Assembly (NCBI RefSeq): GCF_001624695.1
Contig: NZ_JSEP01000011.1
Coordinates: forward strand, 117,920-181,919
Reading direction: 5' to 3'
DNA length: 64,000 bases
Origin: Labrenzia sp. OB1
Lineage (GTDB): Bacteria; Pseudomonadota; Alphaproteobacteria; Rhizobiales; Stappiaceae
In this document: piece after piece, positions 9,142 to 17,286 of the stretch
Layout: each line of letters opens with the position of its first letter
Position numbering within the stretch: position 1 is the first letter of the stretch
The notes under the pieces: generated by a model
Told to the model about the DNA's origin: nothing
The model's input: the letters and a program-made list of their open reading frames with translations, nothing else
Database searches by the model: none
Position numbers and translations under genes: made by a program

Positions 9142-9521
9142 TGCAGATCGGCAAACTCGACCACGTCAACCTGCGCACGACACGGCTCGACGAATTGATC
9201 GCCTGGTACGCGGACGTTCTGGGCATGAACCCCGGCCCCCGTCCCGATTTTCCCTTTCCCGGTGCCTGGCTCTATGCCGGTGAGGCGGCTGCGGTCCACC
9301 TGGTCGGGATAGAGGGTCCGGAAGCGACAGGGTCGGACAAAGAACTCAAGCTGGAACATTTCGCCTTCACGGCCTCAGGCGCACAGGACTTCGAAGACCG
9401 GCTGAAGCAACGCGGCGAAAAATACCGCCTCGCGGTTCAGACCGGCACAGGCACCGTCGCCTTTAACATCTGGGATCCGGACGGCAACCACATCCACGTC
9501 GACTTTCCGCCCGAAGAGTGA
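9138..9521 (+). CDS. VOC-superfamily (glyoxalase/bleomycin-resistance-like) protein
   Basis: A 127-residue VOC domain protein. It opens with IGKLDHVNLRTTRLDELIAWY and the ADVLGMNPG turn and closes with FNIWDPDGNHIHVDF, the metal-site-containing final strand of the fold. Candidate starts are ATGs at 9126, 9138 and 9141; GGAAGG at 9128-9133 favours 9138 or 9141. The ATGATG overlaps the TGA of the thioredoxin-like gene, which points to translational coupling. The shared operon suggests a role in handling reactive carbonyls or oxidised compounds, as inference. Confidence 0.87.
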   Translation: MMQIGKLDHVNLRTTRLDELIAWYADVLGMNPGPRPDFPFPGAWLYAGEAAAVHLVGIEGPEATGSDKELKLEHFAFTASGAQDFEDRLKQRGEKYRLAVQTGTGTVAFNIWDPDGNHIHVDFPPEE

Positions 9522-9544
9522 CGCTGAGCACCTCCCTCTCGCCA

Positions 9545-9660
9545 GTCATTCCGGGCAAGTGCAGCGTAAGCTGCGCGCCGATCAGGAATGACGCAGGAGG
9601 GGCTGGCGTTTCCTCTCACCTTGCATCACCCCGGACGCAGCGAAACGGAGATCCGGAGCC
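9545..9660. repeat. Palindromic intergenic repeat-like elements
   Basis: Arms GTCATTCC (9545-9552) and GGAATGAC (9585-9592) are perfect reverse complements and enclose a second hairpin, GCAGC/GCTGC at 9561-9574. A related GC-rich stretch with the wording CCCCGGACGCAGCG follows at about 9629-9660. Such GTCATTCC-type palindromes recur between genes in many alphaproteobacterial genomes. They sit between two convergent genes and may double as a bidirectional transcription stop. Copy number cannot be judged from one window. Confidence 0.5.
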
Positions 9661-9745
9661 TACTCGCGGTTCAGCTCGCAAAAACAAGGATGTTTTGAGC
9701 AAGGAGGAGCCGAGCGCACGAGGCAATGCCAACTGCGCTTCTAAA

Positions 9746-11398
9746 TCAAAAGCTTTCGGAACGGATCCTGCTTTCGGGCACCCCTTCCGCCTCCAGCTCC
9801 GATTTCACCTTCGCCAGAAAACCCGCGGGACCGCACAGGAAATAGCTGGCCTCCGGCCTGTCCGTGATCGACGCGAGGAATTCACCGGTGATCCGTCCGG
9901 CGTGGTGGAAGTCCCTGCCCTGAATGTCCGAAGCCTGCGGCCGGCTGTAGAATAGGTGCATCCCGATATCCGCCCTGGCCTCGATCAGATCGGCGACTTC
10001 ACGCCGAAACGGGTGGTGGTCGCCGTCCCGGGCGCCGTGGACGAACCAGACCGGGCGGCCACCAACTTCGCGCGTGAATGCATGCAACATGCTCAACATC
10101 GGTGTGACGCCGATCCCGGCGCTGACGAGCACCAGCGGGCCGATCTCCTCCGGCAGCACGAAATCTCCGGCCGGGACCCTACTGTCGACAATCGCGCCCA
10201 TTTCCAGCCCTTCATGCAGATAGGTCGAGGCCAGCCCGCCCGGCTCCCGTTTGACGGAAATCCGGTAGCGCCTGTCGAAGGGCGAGCCGGAGAGCGAATA
10301 TGTGCGCTGCACCTTGCCGCTCAGGCCCGGAATGCGCAGCTCGATCGGCAGGTGCTGACCGGCCTTGAAGGCAGGCAGTGCTCCACCGTCACGCGCCTCG
10401 AACACGAAGGACATGACATCGGCGCTCTCCTGCTGCTTTTCAACCAGCCGCAGCGAACGGGCGGAAGCCCCGTCCTCCTGCCAGCGCAGGCGCAGGACAG
10501 AAGACAGCTCGACAATCTCTTCGATTTCCAGTGTTACAAGCTGGCGCGCACCCGGAAGTCTGGCAACATCCGCGCTGTCCCAGTCTATCGAGGCACGACC
10601 TGTCAGTTGCAGGAGGCTGCCGGTCGCGAAATCGAGAAACAGAAATCCGGCGCGCCTGTCGAGCAGGATATTGCCAAGCGTGTTGTAATATCTGTTGCCT
10701 GCATAGTCCGGATAGCGGATCTTCGTGCCGCTCAGAACCTCGACGAAACCACGCTCGCCGCCCCGGTGGGAAGCATCCATGCCGAACGAGGCATCGACGC
10801 CGTCGCCACGATAACCGGTAGCAAGAAAAAACGTGTCGGCGGAGGCGATCCAGTCCTTCTGTCCCTCGGTCAGAACCCTTCCTCGCGTTGCCCTTCCGTC
10901 CGGCACCACAGAACTCCACCAGACCGCCCGCTCGCGAATATATTGCGGACAGTTGCCGAAGGACTGGCCGACGGTGAAGCGAAGACCGTCCTTTTCGCGC
11001 GCCGCCACGGTACCGTTCACCCGGTTCCGGCGCCGGGTCGCCAGTTCTATGCCGAGCAGACCGATATCGCTCCCCTCGCCAAACGCTTCTTCCAGCGCAT
11101 CGCCGGAAACGGGCGCCGCTGCGATTTGCAACTGTTCCGGATCGGCCGAAGACACAAAGCCCTCCGGGCCTTCCAGAACAGTTGCCCAAGGCCGTCCGTC
11201 ACCATCTCGTGCGGCGACAACCAGAAAGGGCTGGGCCGCAAAGAAATGCCGGTGCTGGTCGGGCAGGAACGGGCGAATGACCTTGCGCGCCCAGGTCTCG
11301 ATATCGCGCTCCCCCAGCTTTTCCTGGATACGCCGTTCGCCCTCGTGAAAGGGTGACGCGGAGCGTGTTGCGGATGCAAGCGGATCTGTCTCGTGCAT
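9746..11398 (-). CDS. Pyridoxamine-5'-phosphate-oxidase-like FMN domain fused to ferredoxin-NADP-reductase-like domain
   Basis: A ~550-residue fusion flavoprotein. The first ~280 residues resemble the PNPOx-like split-barrel FMN-binding family (FHEGERRIQEKLG start, GNRYYNTLGNILLDRRAGFL). The C-terminal ~220 residues are an FNR module: FAD-binding RTYSLSGSP near residue 365, NAD(P)-binding GIGVTPMLSMLHAF and a CGPAGF motif near the end. The chain stops there, so the 2Fe-2S ferredoxin domain that often ends such reductases is absent. It lies ~80 bases behind a GST gene on the same strand, probably in one operon under the divergent LysR regulator. An in-frame ATG at 11455 is an alternative start. 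Confidence 0.85.
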   Translation of the reverse strand: MHETDPLASATRSASPFHEGERRIQEKLGERDIETWARKVIRPFLPDQHRHFFAAQPFLVVAARDGDGRPWATVLEGPEGFVSSADPEQLQIAAAPVSGDALEEAFGEGSDIGLLGIELATRRRNRVNGTVAAREKDGLRFTVGQSFGNCPQYIRERAVWWSSVVPDGRATRGRVLTEGQKDWIASADTFFLATGYRGDGVDASFGMDASHRGGERGFVEVLSGTKIRYPDYAGNRYYNTLGNILLDRRAGFLFLDFATGSLLQLTGRASIDWDSADVARLPGARQLVTLEIEEIVELSSVLRLRWQEDGASARSLRLVEKQQESADVMSFVFEARDGGALPAFKAGQHLPIELRIPGLSGKVQRTYSLSGSPFDRRYRISVKREPGGLASTYLHEGLEMGAIVDSRVPAGDFVLPEEIGPLVLVSAGIGVTPMLSMLHAFTREVGGRPVWFVHGARDGDHHPFRREVADLIEARADIGMHLFYSRPQASDIQGRDFHHAGRITGEFLASITDRPEASYFLCGPAGFLAKVKSELEAEGVPESRIRSESF

Positions 11399-11475
11399 GG
11401 TTTCGGCCTTACTGGTGTAACGCTGGCCGGTCGCCGGACGCTTCCGTTTGAGCATCCGGCAGCCGCGTCGGATCG

Positions 11476-12096
11476 TCAGGCCGCAAGGCCGACCTTGGAC
11501 ACCGGCATCGCCACGAACCCCGGCAGAGCTTCAACACGCTTCAGGAATGCCCTGATCCGGGGATAGGGCTCCAGGGAGACATTCCCTTCCGGTGCATGGG
11601 CGGTGTAGCTGTAGATCGCGACGTCCGCGATCGTGGCACGGTCGCCGACCAGCCAGTCCCGGCCCTCCAGGTGACCTTCCAGCAAATCGAAGGCATAGGT
11701 TGCGGTCGCTTTCGCCCGCTCCGCATCCAGCTCCGCGCCGAAGACGGTCACAAGACGCGCAGCCGCCGGGCCGTTGGCGATTTCATTGGCGGCGAGCGAC
11801 AGGAACCTTTGAACCTGCGCTTCCGCCAGCGCATCCGCCTGCATCCAGTCCGGGGCGTATTTGCGGGCCAGATAGACCAGGATGGCGGTGCTGTCGGCAA
11901 TGACCACATCGCCATCCTCGATCACCGGCACCTTGCCGGCGGGATTGAGTGTAAGGAACGGCTCTTTCTTGTGTTCACCGGCGGCGAGATCGACAAGGAC
12001 GAGCTCGTGATCGATCCCCGTGAGCCTGGCAAAAAGCTCCACCCGGTGGCAGTGACCGGAGAGCGGAAAATTGTGAATGCGGATGGCATTGGACAT
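11476..12096 (-). CDS. Glutathione S-transferase
   Basis: A 206-residue cytoplasmic GST with both domains: an N-terminal thioredoxin-like domain (IHNFPLSGHCHRVELFARL start, GKVPVIEDGDVVIADSTAIL with the cis-Pro and the Glu/Asp-Ser glutathione-binding pair) and a C-terminal all-helical domain ending YPRIRAFLKRVEALPGF. The ATG at 12096 is chosen for its upstream GAGGAAAC; a longer in-frame start at 12171 has no support. It is divergent from a LysR gene, the classic layout for an inducible detoxification enzyme, and leads into the FMN/FAD reductase gene. Confidence 0.92.
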   Translation of the reverse strand: MSNAIRIHNFPLSGHCHRVELFARLTGIDHELVLVDLAAGEHKKEPFLTLNPAGKVPVIEDGDVVIADSTAILVYLARKYAPDWMQADALAEAQVQRFLSLAANEIANGPAAARLVTVFGAELDAERAKATATYAFDLLEGHLEGRDWLVGDRATIADVAIYSYTAHAPEGNVSLEPYPRIRAFLKRVEALPGFVAMPVSKVGLAA

Positions 12097-12261
12097 GGCA
12101 GTTTCCTCGTAAAACCTGATTGTTCGCGGTGCCGGTTCATGTGAACAGCCCGCTGAAGTCAATATGCCCACTGATCAAAACGGAAATAATCTCCTCATTT
12201 ATTCAATAATTATGTACGATACGGAGATAAAAAACGGCGTGTCACGGCGGAGAACAGTCCG

Positions 12262-13146
12262 ATGGACAGGATTGAAACGATGCGGGCATTCATGGCCGTC
12301 GCCCGGGAATGCTCCTTCACGGCGGCCGGCAGACGGCTCGGCCTGTCGACCAAGCTGGTCAGCAAATACGTCCGGCATCTGGAGGCCGAGCTTCAGACCC
12401 AGCTCTTCAACCGCACGACCCGCAGTGTGTCGCTGACGGATGTCGGCTCCGCCTATCTGGAGCGCTGCCGTCCGATCCTGGAACAGCTTGACGAACTGGA
12501 CGCTCTGGTGCGCGAGCGCCAGGGGGCGCTGGCCGGACCGATCCGCCTCACCGCCCCGACCGGCTTCGGCAGCACGCGTCTGCCCGCAGCACTTCTGCCT
12601 TTTTTGAAACGGCACCCGGATGTCGAACTCGACATGACGCTGATCGACAGCCGGGTCGCGATTGTCGAGGAAGGTTTTGACCTTGCCATTCGCATCGGAT
12701 CCTTGAGGGATTCAACGCTGATCGCCCGCAAGCTCGTGAATATGCCGCTCGTTCTGTGCGCCGCGCCGGAGTATCTGAACGCCCACGGACGTCCGCAGAC
12801 CCCTCACGCGCTCGCCACCCATGTGTGCCTCGTCAACAACAATCAGGTCGATCTCAATGTCTGGCGACTTCGCGCCGGAGGCCGTGAACATGCGGTCCGC
12901 CACAAAGCCACAATACAGGCAAATTCTCCCGGCGCCCTGGCCCGCCTCGCCGAAGGCGGGCTCGGCATTACTATCGCACCGCTGTATACAGTCGAGGCGG
13001 CGCTCGACAGCGGCAGACTGGAACGGGTTCTCCCGGATTATGAAACAGACGTCTTCGGCGTCTACGCCCTCTACCCACCCAACCGCCATCTCACCCGCCG
13101 GGTCCGCGCCCTGATCGATCATCTGGCCGGAGAGTTCAGCCGGTAG
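12262..13146 (+). CDS. LysR-family transcriptional regulator
   Basis: A 294-residue LysR-type regulator. Residues 1-60 form the winged helix-turn-helix (METMRAFMAVARECSFTAAG, then ANQTRRLGLS-like positions), and residues ~90-290 are the periplasmic-binding-protein-like effector domain. It is transcribed away from the GST/flavoreductase genes across a 165-base intergenic region that includes an AT-rich stretch (about 12190-12230) suited to hold both promoters and the LysR site. It likely controls the GST operon and itself; the inducer is not known. Confidence 0.92.
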   Translation: MDRIETMRAFMAVARECSFTAAGRRLGLSTKLVSKYVRHLEAELQTQLFNRTTRSVSLTDVGSAYLERCRPILEQLDELDALVRERQGALAGPIRLTAPTGFGSTRLPAALLPFLKRHPDVELDMTLIDSRVAIVEEGFDLAIRIGSLRDSTLIARKLVNMPLVLCAAPEYLNAHGRPQTPHALATHVCLVNNNQVDLNVWRLRAGGREHAVRHKATIQANSPGALARLAEGGLGITIAPLYTVEAALDSGRLERVLPDYETDVFGVYALYPPNRHLTRRVRALIDHLAGEFSR

Positions 13147-13286
13147 CGCCGGGAAGTGGCGAGATTCTGCAGGTCGTCACACGGCGCCCCTCGGCATTGC
13201 GTTGTCCTGTGGTTTCGATAGGCTTCCTGTCTGCGCGAGAACTCGTGAAGGAATGCAGCCGACGACAACATCGATTGGAGGAAAGG

Positions 13287-13683
13287 ATGCTTGAAGGAAA
13301 TTGCCACTGCGGCGCGGTGCACTGGTCACTCGACGCCCTTCCGAAATCCGTCGCTGCCTGCAACTGCACGATTTGCCGACGCTACGGTGTTCTTTAGGCC
13401 TACGGCAAATTCGGTCGCCAAATCGTGGTGAGCGGAGAAACAGGCAGCTACCGTCGTAAAGACCACGGCGAAATCAGCTTTCACTTTTGCCAGACGTGCG
13501 CCTGCATCACCCACTACGTGGTCGTAAAGCCAAGTCAGGACGGAGCCCTACCGGACAGCGGTGAACCTGCGCCTCAGCGACCCGGAACCGATTGCAGACC
13601 TGCCGATCAATCACTTCGACGGCCTGGACAGCTTCAATGCGCTCCCCCGCGACGGCGGACAGTCCGTGACTTGTGGTTTTAAG
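13287..13683 (+). pseudogene. Decayed GFA-family (glutathione-dependent formaldehyde-activating enzyme-like) gene
   Basis: The frame opens well (ATG at 13287 behind GGAGGAAAGG) and shows the GFA zinc-site start GNCHCGAVHW and the ACNCTICRRYG motif. An in-frame TAG at 13395-13397 then stops it. The same frame continues with AYGKFGRQIVVSGE and FHFCQTCACITHY, then a frameshift at about 13535-13560 moves the coding sense to the next frame, which reads AVNLRLSDPEPIADLPINHFDG to about 13683. With two independent lesions the gene is most likely dead. The family is usually ~120-135 residues, which fits the whole span. Confidence 0.85.
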
Positions 13684-13900
13684 GAGCAAGGCGATGACCG
13701 CGCTCGGCAACGACCGGGTTTAAAGGTGAAATCGCGAGACGGGCTGCGACGACCGCAGTCGGTGGGATCCGCCCTTAATGGCTCGTATTCCGAACCATAA
13801 AATCCAACGCTTCGAAAAAATGATTGAAAGTCTTCCAGGTTAAATTATAAATTGAATTATTCTGAATTTTATCTTTTTTTGTATTTTGGAATTATCGACC

Positions 13901-15073
13901 ATGATCAAATTTACAAATCAGAGTCAAAATGTCTTCGAAAAGAATAAATCTCTATCTGAAAACAAATATATGCTGGAGCAATTCAGACAAAATCTGAGGG
14001 TCACTCTCGACGTCTCAAAAATACAACCAAATGGAATTCCTGAGCATCTTGCCGCCTACAACGAAGCTATTGAAGAACTGCTCGGCAAAAAGGAATTCAG
14101 CTGGAATGACGCATATGAGGTAGAAAAGCGTCTGGCCCATGTACGGCCTGCGGCTTCCCTGCAATCTGAGTTGGACACCCAGATCGCCTCCCTGGAAAGG
14201 GTATCGCCGGAAAATTTCAGACTGTTCAAACAGATGAACACGACACTGACGGAAGAATTCAAAGACGACAAGGTCGAATGGGAAGCACCTTCCGCATGGT
14301 CTCAACCCTATGTAATTGCTCTCAGAAGCCTGCTGGAGCAGGTTCTGAACGAAGTGCACTGGAAATATGCCCAGCGCTACTACTGCCGCAAGATCAAGGA
14401 ACGTTATACGACGAAGGTATCCGCAATCAGCGTCGGTTTGCTGGTCCTGTTTCTGATCGTGATTTACGCGGTCGCCCAGCACAGATATGGATTTCTGACA
14501 TATGCCGGTCTGGAAATTGCGTTTTTCGCGGGTTTGCTGGGAGCGAGTTTCAGCATTCTCACTGGAACGCGCAACAACTACACGGTCGGCGCAACGATAG
14601 AAGATATGCTCAGGGAAACCGGTAACGCATCCACTCTGGTCAGGATCAGCGTCGGCGGGATCGCGGCAGTCATGTTGTACTTTTTCTTTGAATCCTCACT
14701 TCTTGCGGGCACCATCATTCCCGAACTTCCAAACGTCGGTTTTGCCAAGACGCTTTTCGATGAAAAGTTCTCTTTGGCATTGAGAAATTCACTGGACATG
14801 CGAGACGCCGTGATTGAACCACCGGCACTTTTGGATAACCTGAGATCCGTTTTCAAGGATACGGACAGCAGGGATAAATTCGTCGAGTTGCTGGCGCAAA
14901 GACTGAACCCGAGCGCCGATGATCTCTCGCTTTCCGCAAGATTGCGGCTTGGCAATTTCGTACCGAACTCAGAATTGTGCAAGTTGCTGATCTGGAGCTT
15001 CGCGGCTGGCTTTTCAGAAAAACTGGTCCCCTCCGTTCTCGCCAAGGTCCAGCCTGCTGAAAAGGAGAACTGA
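13901..15073 (+). CDS. Uncharacterised membrane protein with three central transmembrane segments
   Basis: I do not recognise a family for this 390-residue protein. Residues ~1-165 are soluble and rich in charged, probably helical sequence. Three hydrophobic segments follow at about residues 172-192, 203-224 and 245-268, and the C-terminal ~120 residues are again soluble and helical. There is no signal peptide. The upstream ~100 bases are strikingly AT-rich, and the coding sequence uses more A/T-ending codons than its neighbours, a hint of transfer. A strong terminator follows at 15141. It stands alone between the GFA pseudogene and a convergent EF-hand gene. Confidence 0.8.
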   Translation: MIKFTNQSQNVFEKNKSLSENKYMLEQFRQNLRVTLDVSKIQPNGIPEHLAAYNEAIEELLGKKEFSWNDAYEVEKRLAHVRPAASLQSELDTQIASLERVSPENFRLFKQMNTTLTEEFKDDKVEWEAPSAWSQPYVIALRSLLEQVLNEVHWKYAQRYYCRKIKERYTTKVSAISVGLLVLFLIVIYAVAQHRYGFLTYAGLEIAFFAGLLGASFSILTGTRNNYTVGATIEDMLRETGNASTLVRISVGGIAAVMLYFFFESSLLAGTIIPELPNVGFAKTLFDEKFSLALRNSLDMRDAVIEPPALLDNLRSVFKDTDSRDKFVELLAQRLNPSADDLSLSARLRLGNFVPNSELCKLLIWSFAAGFSEKLVPSVLAKVQPAEKEN

Positions 15074-15140
15074 TCTCTTCTCGTCGCAGAATTATCAACG
15101 GCCCGGATTGGCTGAACATGAAACCGGGACAAACAAACGA

Positions 15141-15172
15141 GAGGGAGCCGCGGTTACGGCTCCCTCTTTTTC
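15141..15172 (+). terminator. Rho-independent terminator after the AT-rich membrane-protein gene
   Basis: A perfect 10-base stem (15141-15150 with 15157-15166, GAGGGAGCCG/CGGCTCCCTC), a six-base loop and a T-run immediately after, 68 bases past the stop codon. Confidence 0.92.
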
Positions 15173-15206
15173 GTTCCCACGTCGGGGGTCGCTTGCATGT
15201 GAACTT

Positions 15207-15228
15207 CCGGCCCCACGTGTGGGGCCGG
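15207..15228. repeat. 22-base GC-rich palindrome downstream of the EF-hand gene
   Basis: Ten-base arms (15207-15216 and 15219-15228) are perfect reverse complements around a two-base centre. It lies 11 bases past the stop of the minus-strand EF-hand gene. No T-run follows on the minus strand, so it may be a weak terminator, an mRNA 3' stabiliser or a protein site. Confidence 0.6.
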
Positions 15229-15238
15229 ATATTTAACA

Positions 15239-16279
15239 TCAGCCGCGGTGGTGTTTGCCCCGGCCTTTGCCTTTTCCGCCGTGTTTGCCACCCTTGAAGT
15301 CGGCTTTGGTGATGACGCCATCCTTATTGCGGTCGGCGCGTTCCATCATCTTGTCCAGGCGTTTGTCATGCTCGTCCGCACTGATGCCCAGGCTGCCATC
15401 GGCATCGGCGCGCTGGAACATGTCGACGACACGGTTCTCGTTGAGGCTCAGCCACAGCGGACCGAACTCCTCCAGCGTGAAGGACCCGCTGCCGTCCGTG
15501 TCGGCCAGAGCGAAGAGTTCGGCGCGTTTGACGTCGAAATCCTCACGGCTTACAGCGCCGTCACCATCGGTGTCGAACAGGCCAAGGAACATCCGGCCCG
15601 GACCGCCGCGGCCGTGATGGCCTCCGCTCGGGCCGCCACGCTCGTCGTGGCCGCGGGCTTCGGCCCTGGATCCACCCTTGTCGTCCCTCGGGCCACCCTG
15701 GCCTTCCATGGCTCCCCGGGGCTTTCTTTCGTCAGACCCATGCCCTTCCGCATGCCCGCGCTTGCCGCCGCGCGCACGTTCAGCGGTGCCGTTTCCATCC
15801 CGGTCCATCATCTTGAACAGACGGTTGGCTACAACATCGGTCTCTGCCTGCGTGACCGTACCGTCGCCGTCACGGTCCACAAACTGGAACGCCCGGACCA
15901 TCCGGTCGTTGGAGCGGATCAGGAATTCAGCCTTGAATTCCTCCAGGCTGATATCTCCGCTGCCGTCCGTATCGGCCGACTGGAAACCCTGAGTCCGCAC
16001 TTCCAAGATTTCCGCCTCGGTGATCACGCCGTCCTCATCCACATCGAAACGCTCGAAGATACGCTCCGCATGTCGGCGGCCACCCGGACCGGCTCCGTGA
16101 CCACGTCCGCCGCGCTTGCCCATATGGGCGAAACGTTCGCCGGCGGCCTGTTGCATCTGTTTGCCCCCGTCCCCGTTTGCAGACCCGCTTTGGGCCGAAG
16201 CAGGCAGACCGGCAGTCAGTGCGACGCCCGCGACGCTCGCAGCCAGAGCGGCAATTGCAATTTTCCTGAACGGTTTCAT
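15239..16279 (-). CDS. Secreted EF-hand calcium-binding protein with eight EF-hand-like loops
   Basis: A 346-residue exported protein. A signal peptide (KIAIAALAASVAGVALTAG) ends near an Ala-Ser-Ala-Gln cleavage site at about residue 29. Four EF-hand loops follow (DVDEDGVITEAE, DTDGSGDISLEE, DRDGDGTVTQAE and a degenerate DRDGNGTAERAR), then a Gly/His/Arg-rich linker of ~60 residues, then four more (DTDGDGAVSRED, DTDGSGSFTLEE, DADGSLGISADE, DRNKDGVITKAD). The start at 16279 is supported by AAGGAG. It should be a periplasmic or surface Ca2+ buffer or sensor; the His-rich linker could also bind other metals. It is divergent from a two-component system that may control it. Confidence 0.88.
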   Translation of the reverse strand: MKPFRKIAIAALAASVAGVALTAGLPASAQSGSANGDGGKQMQQAAGERFAHMGKRGGRGHGAGPGGRRHAERIFERFDVDEDGVITEAEILEVRTQGFQSADTDGSGDISLEEFKAEFLIRSNDRMVRAFQFVDRDGDGTVTQAETDVVANRLFKMMDRDGNGTAERARGGKRGHAEGHGSDERKPRGAMEGQGGPRDDKGGSRAEARGHDERGGPSGGHHGRGGPGRMFLGLFDTDGDGAVSREDFDVKRAELFALADTDGSGSFTLEEFGPLWLSLNENRVVDMFQRADADGSLGISADEHDKRLDKMMERADRNKDGVITKADFKGGKHGGKGKGRGKHHRG

Positions 16280-16557
16280 TCCAACAACTCCTTGGTTCGT
16301 TGATGAGCTGAAGGTAGGTGGCAATTGTCGCAGGAATACCCTTCAAACCGGCTCGAAGTGTCGCCATCTGTCCCGCTGGGCCATCCCGACATACTTTGTT
16401 ACAAGTTCCATAGGCACCATTAGGTTCAGACTGCTATTTAACCGTAGAAACAAACAGATCGGTCGCTTCGCAAGATACTTTCCGGCGCGGCCAATGAGAT
16501 CAACCTGCCGTCATAAAGAATCCAGGCAATGCAGGGTGTTCTCGTATGGAGACGAAA

Positions 16558-17286
16558 ATGAGCGATCCGAGCCCGCATATCCTGGTGGTGGACGACCATC
16601 GCGACATACGCGAGACACTGGCCCGCTATCTGATCAAGAACGGCCTGCGCGCCACGACCGCTGAAAATGCCGCCCACGCCCGCAAGGCCCTGAAGGCCGC
16701 GTCCGTCGACCTTGTGGTCCTGGACATCATGATGCCGGGAGAGGACGGCCTGTCGCTGTGCCGCCACCTGGTCGAAACCGGCGCCATGCCGGTGATCCTG
16801 CTGACGGCGATGGCCGACGACACGGACCGGGTGATCGGCCTTGAAATCGGCGCAGACGATTATGTCACCAAGCCGTTCAACCCGCGCGAATTGCTCGCCC
16901 GCATCCGCGCGGTGCTGCGCCGGACGTCGCTGGCACCCCGCGAACGCGACCCGATCGAGCAGGAACTGCTGTATTTCGACGGCTGGTCGCTCAACGTCTC
17001 CCGCCGGGAGCTCAAGGACCCGGACGGCACGTCGGTTGCGCTGTCCAGCGGTGAGTTCCAGTTGCTTTGCGCCTTTTTGAAACGGCCGAAAATGGTTCTC
17101 AATCGAGATCAGCTCATGGACCTGACGACCGGGCGCACTCCGGCCGTGTTCGACCGCTCTATCGACAACCAGGTCTCGCGCCTGCGCCGCAAGATCGAGA
17201 CCGATGCGAAGGACCCCGCGCTGATCAAGACGGTCTGGGGTGGCGGCTACATGTTCACGGCGGATGTGAAGGGCGAAGCCGAATGA
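16558..17286 (+). CDS. OmpR-family response regulator
   Basis: A 242-residue regulator with an N-terminal receiver domain (acidic pocket D12-D13, phospho-acceptor D56 in VVLDIMMPGEDG, conserved Lys in DYVTKPFNP) and a C-terminal winged-helix DNA-binding domain ending TVWGGGYMFTADV. The ATG at 16558 is chosen because GGAG sits six bases before it; an ATG at 16546 is in frame. Its stop overlaps the start of the sensor kinase gene. It is closest in organisation to OmpR/EnvZ pairs. The EF-hand gene on the other side of a 278-base divergent region is a plausible target. Confidence 0.92.
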   Translation: MSDPSPHILVVDDHRDIRETLARYLIKNGLRATTAENAAHARKALKAASVDLVVLDIMMPGEDGLSLCRHLVETGAMPVILLTAMADDTDRVIGLEIGADDYVTKPFNPRELLARIRAVLRRTSLAPRERDPIEQELLYFDGWSLNVSRRELKDPDGTSVALSSGEFQLLCAFLKRPKMVLNRDQLMDLTTGRTPAVFDRSIDNQVSRLRRKIETDAKDPALIKTVWGGGYMFTADVKGEAE

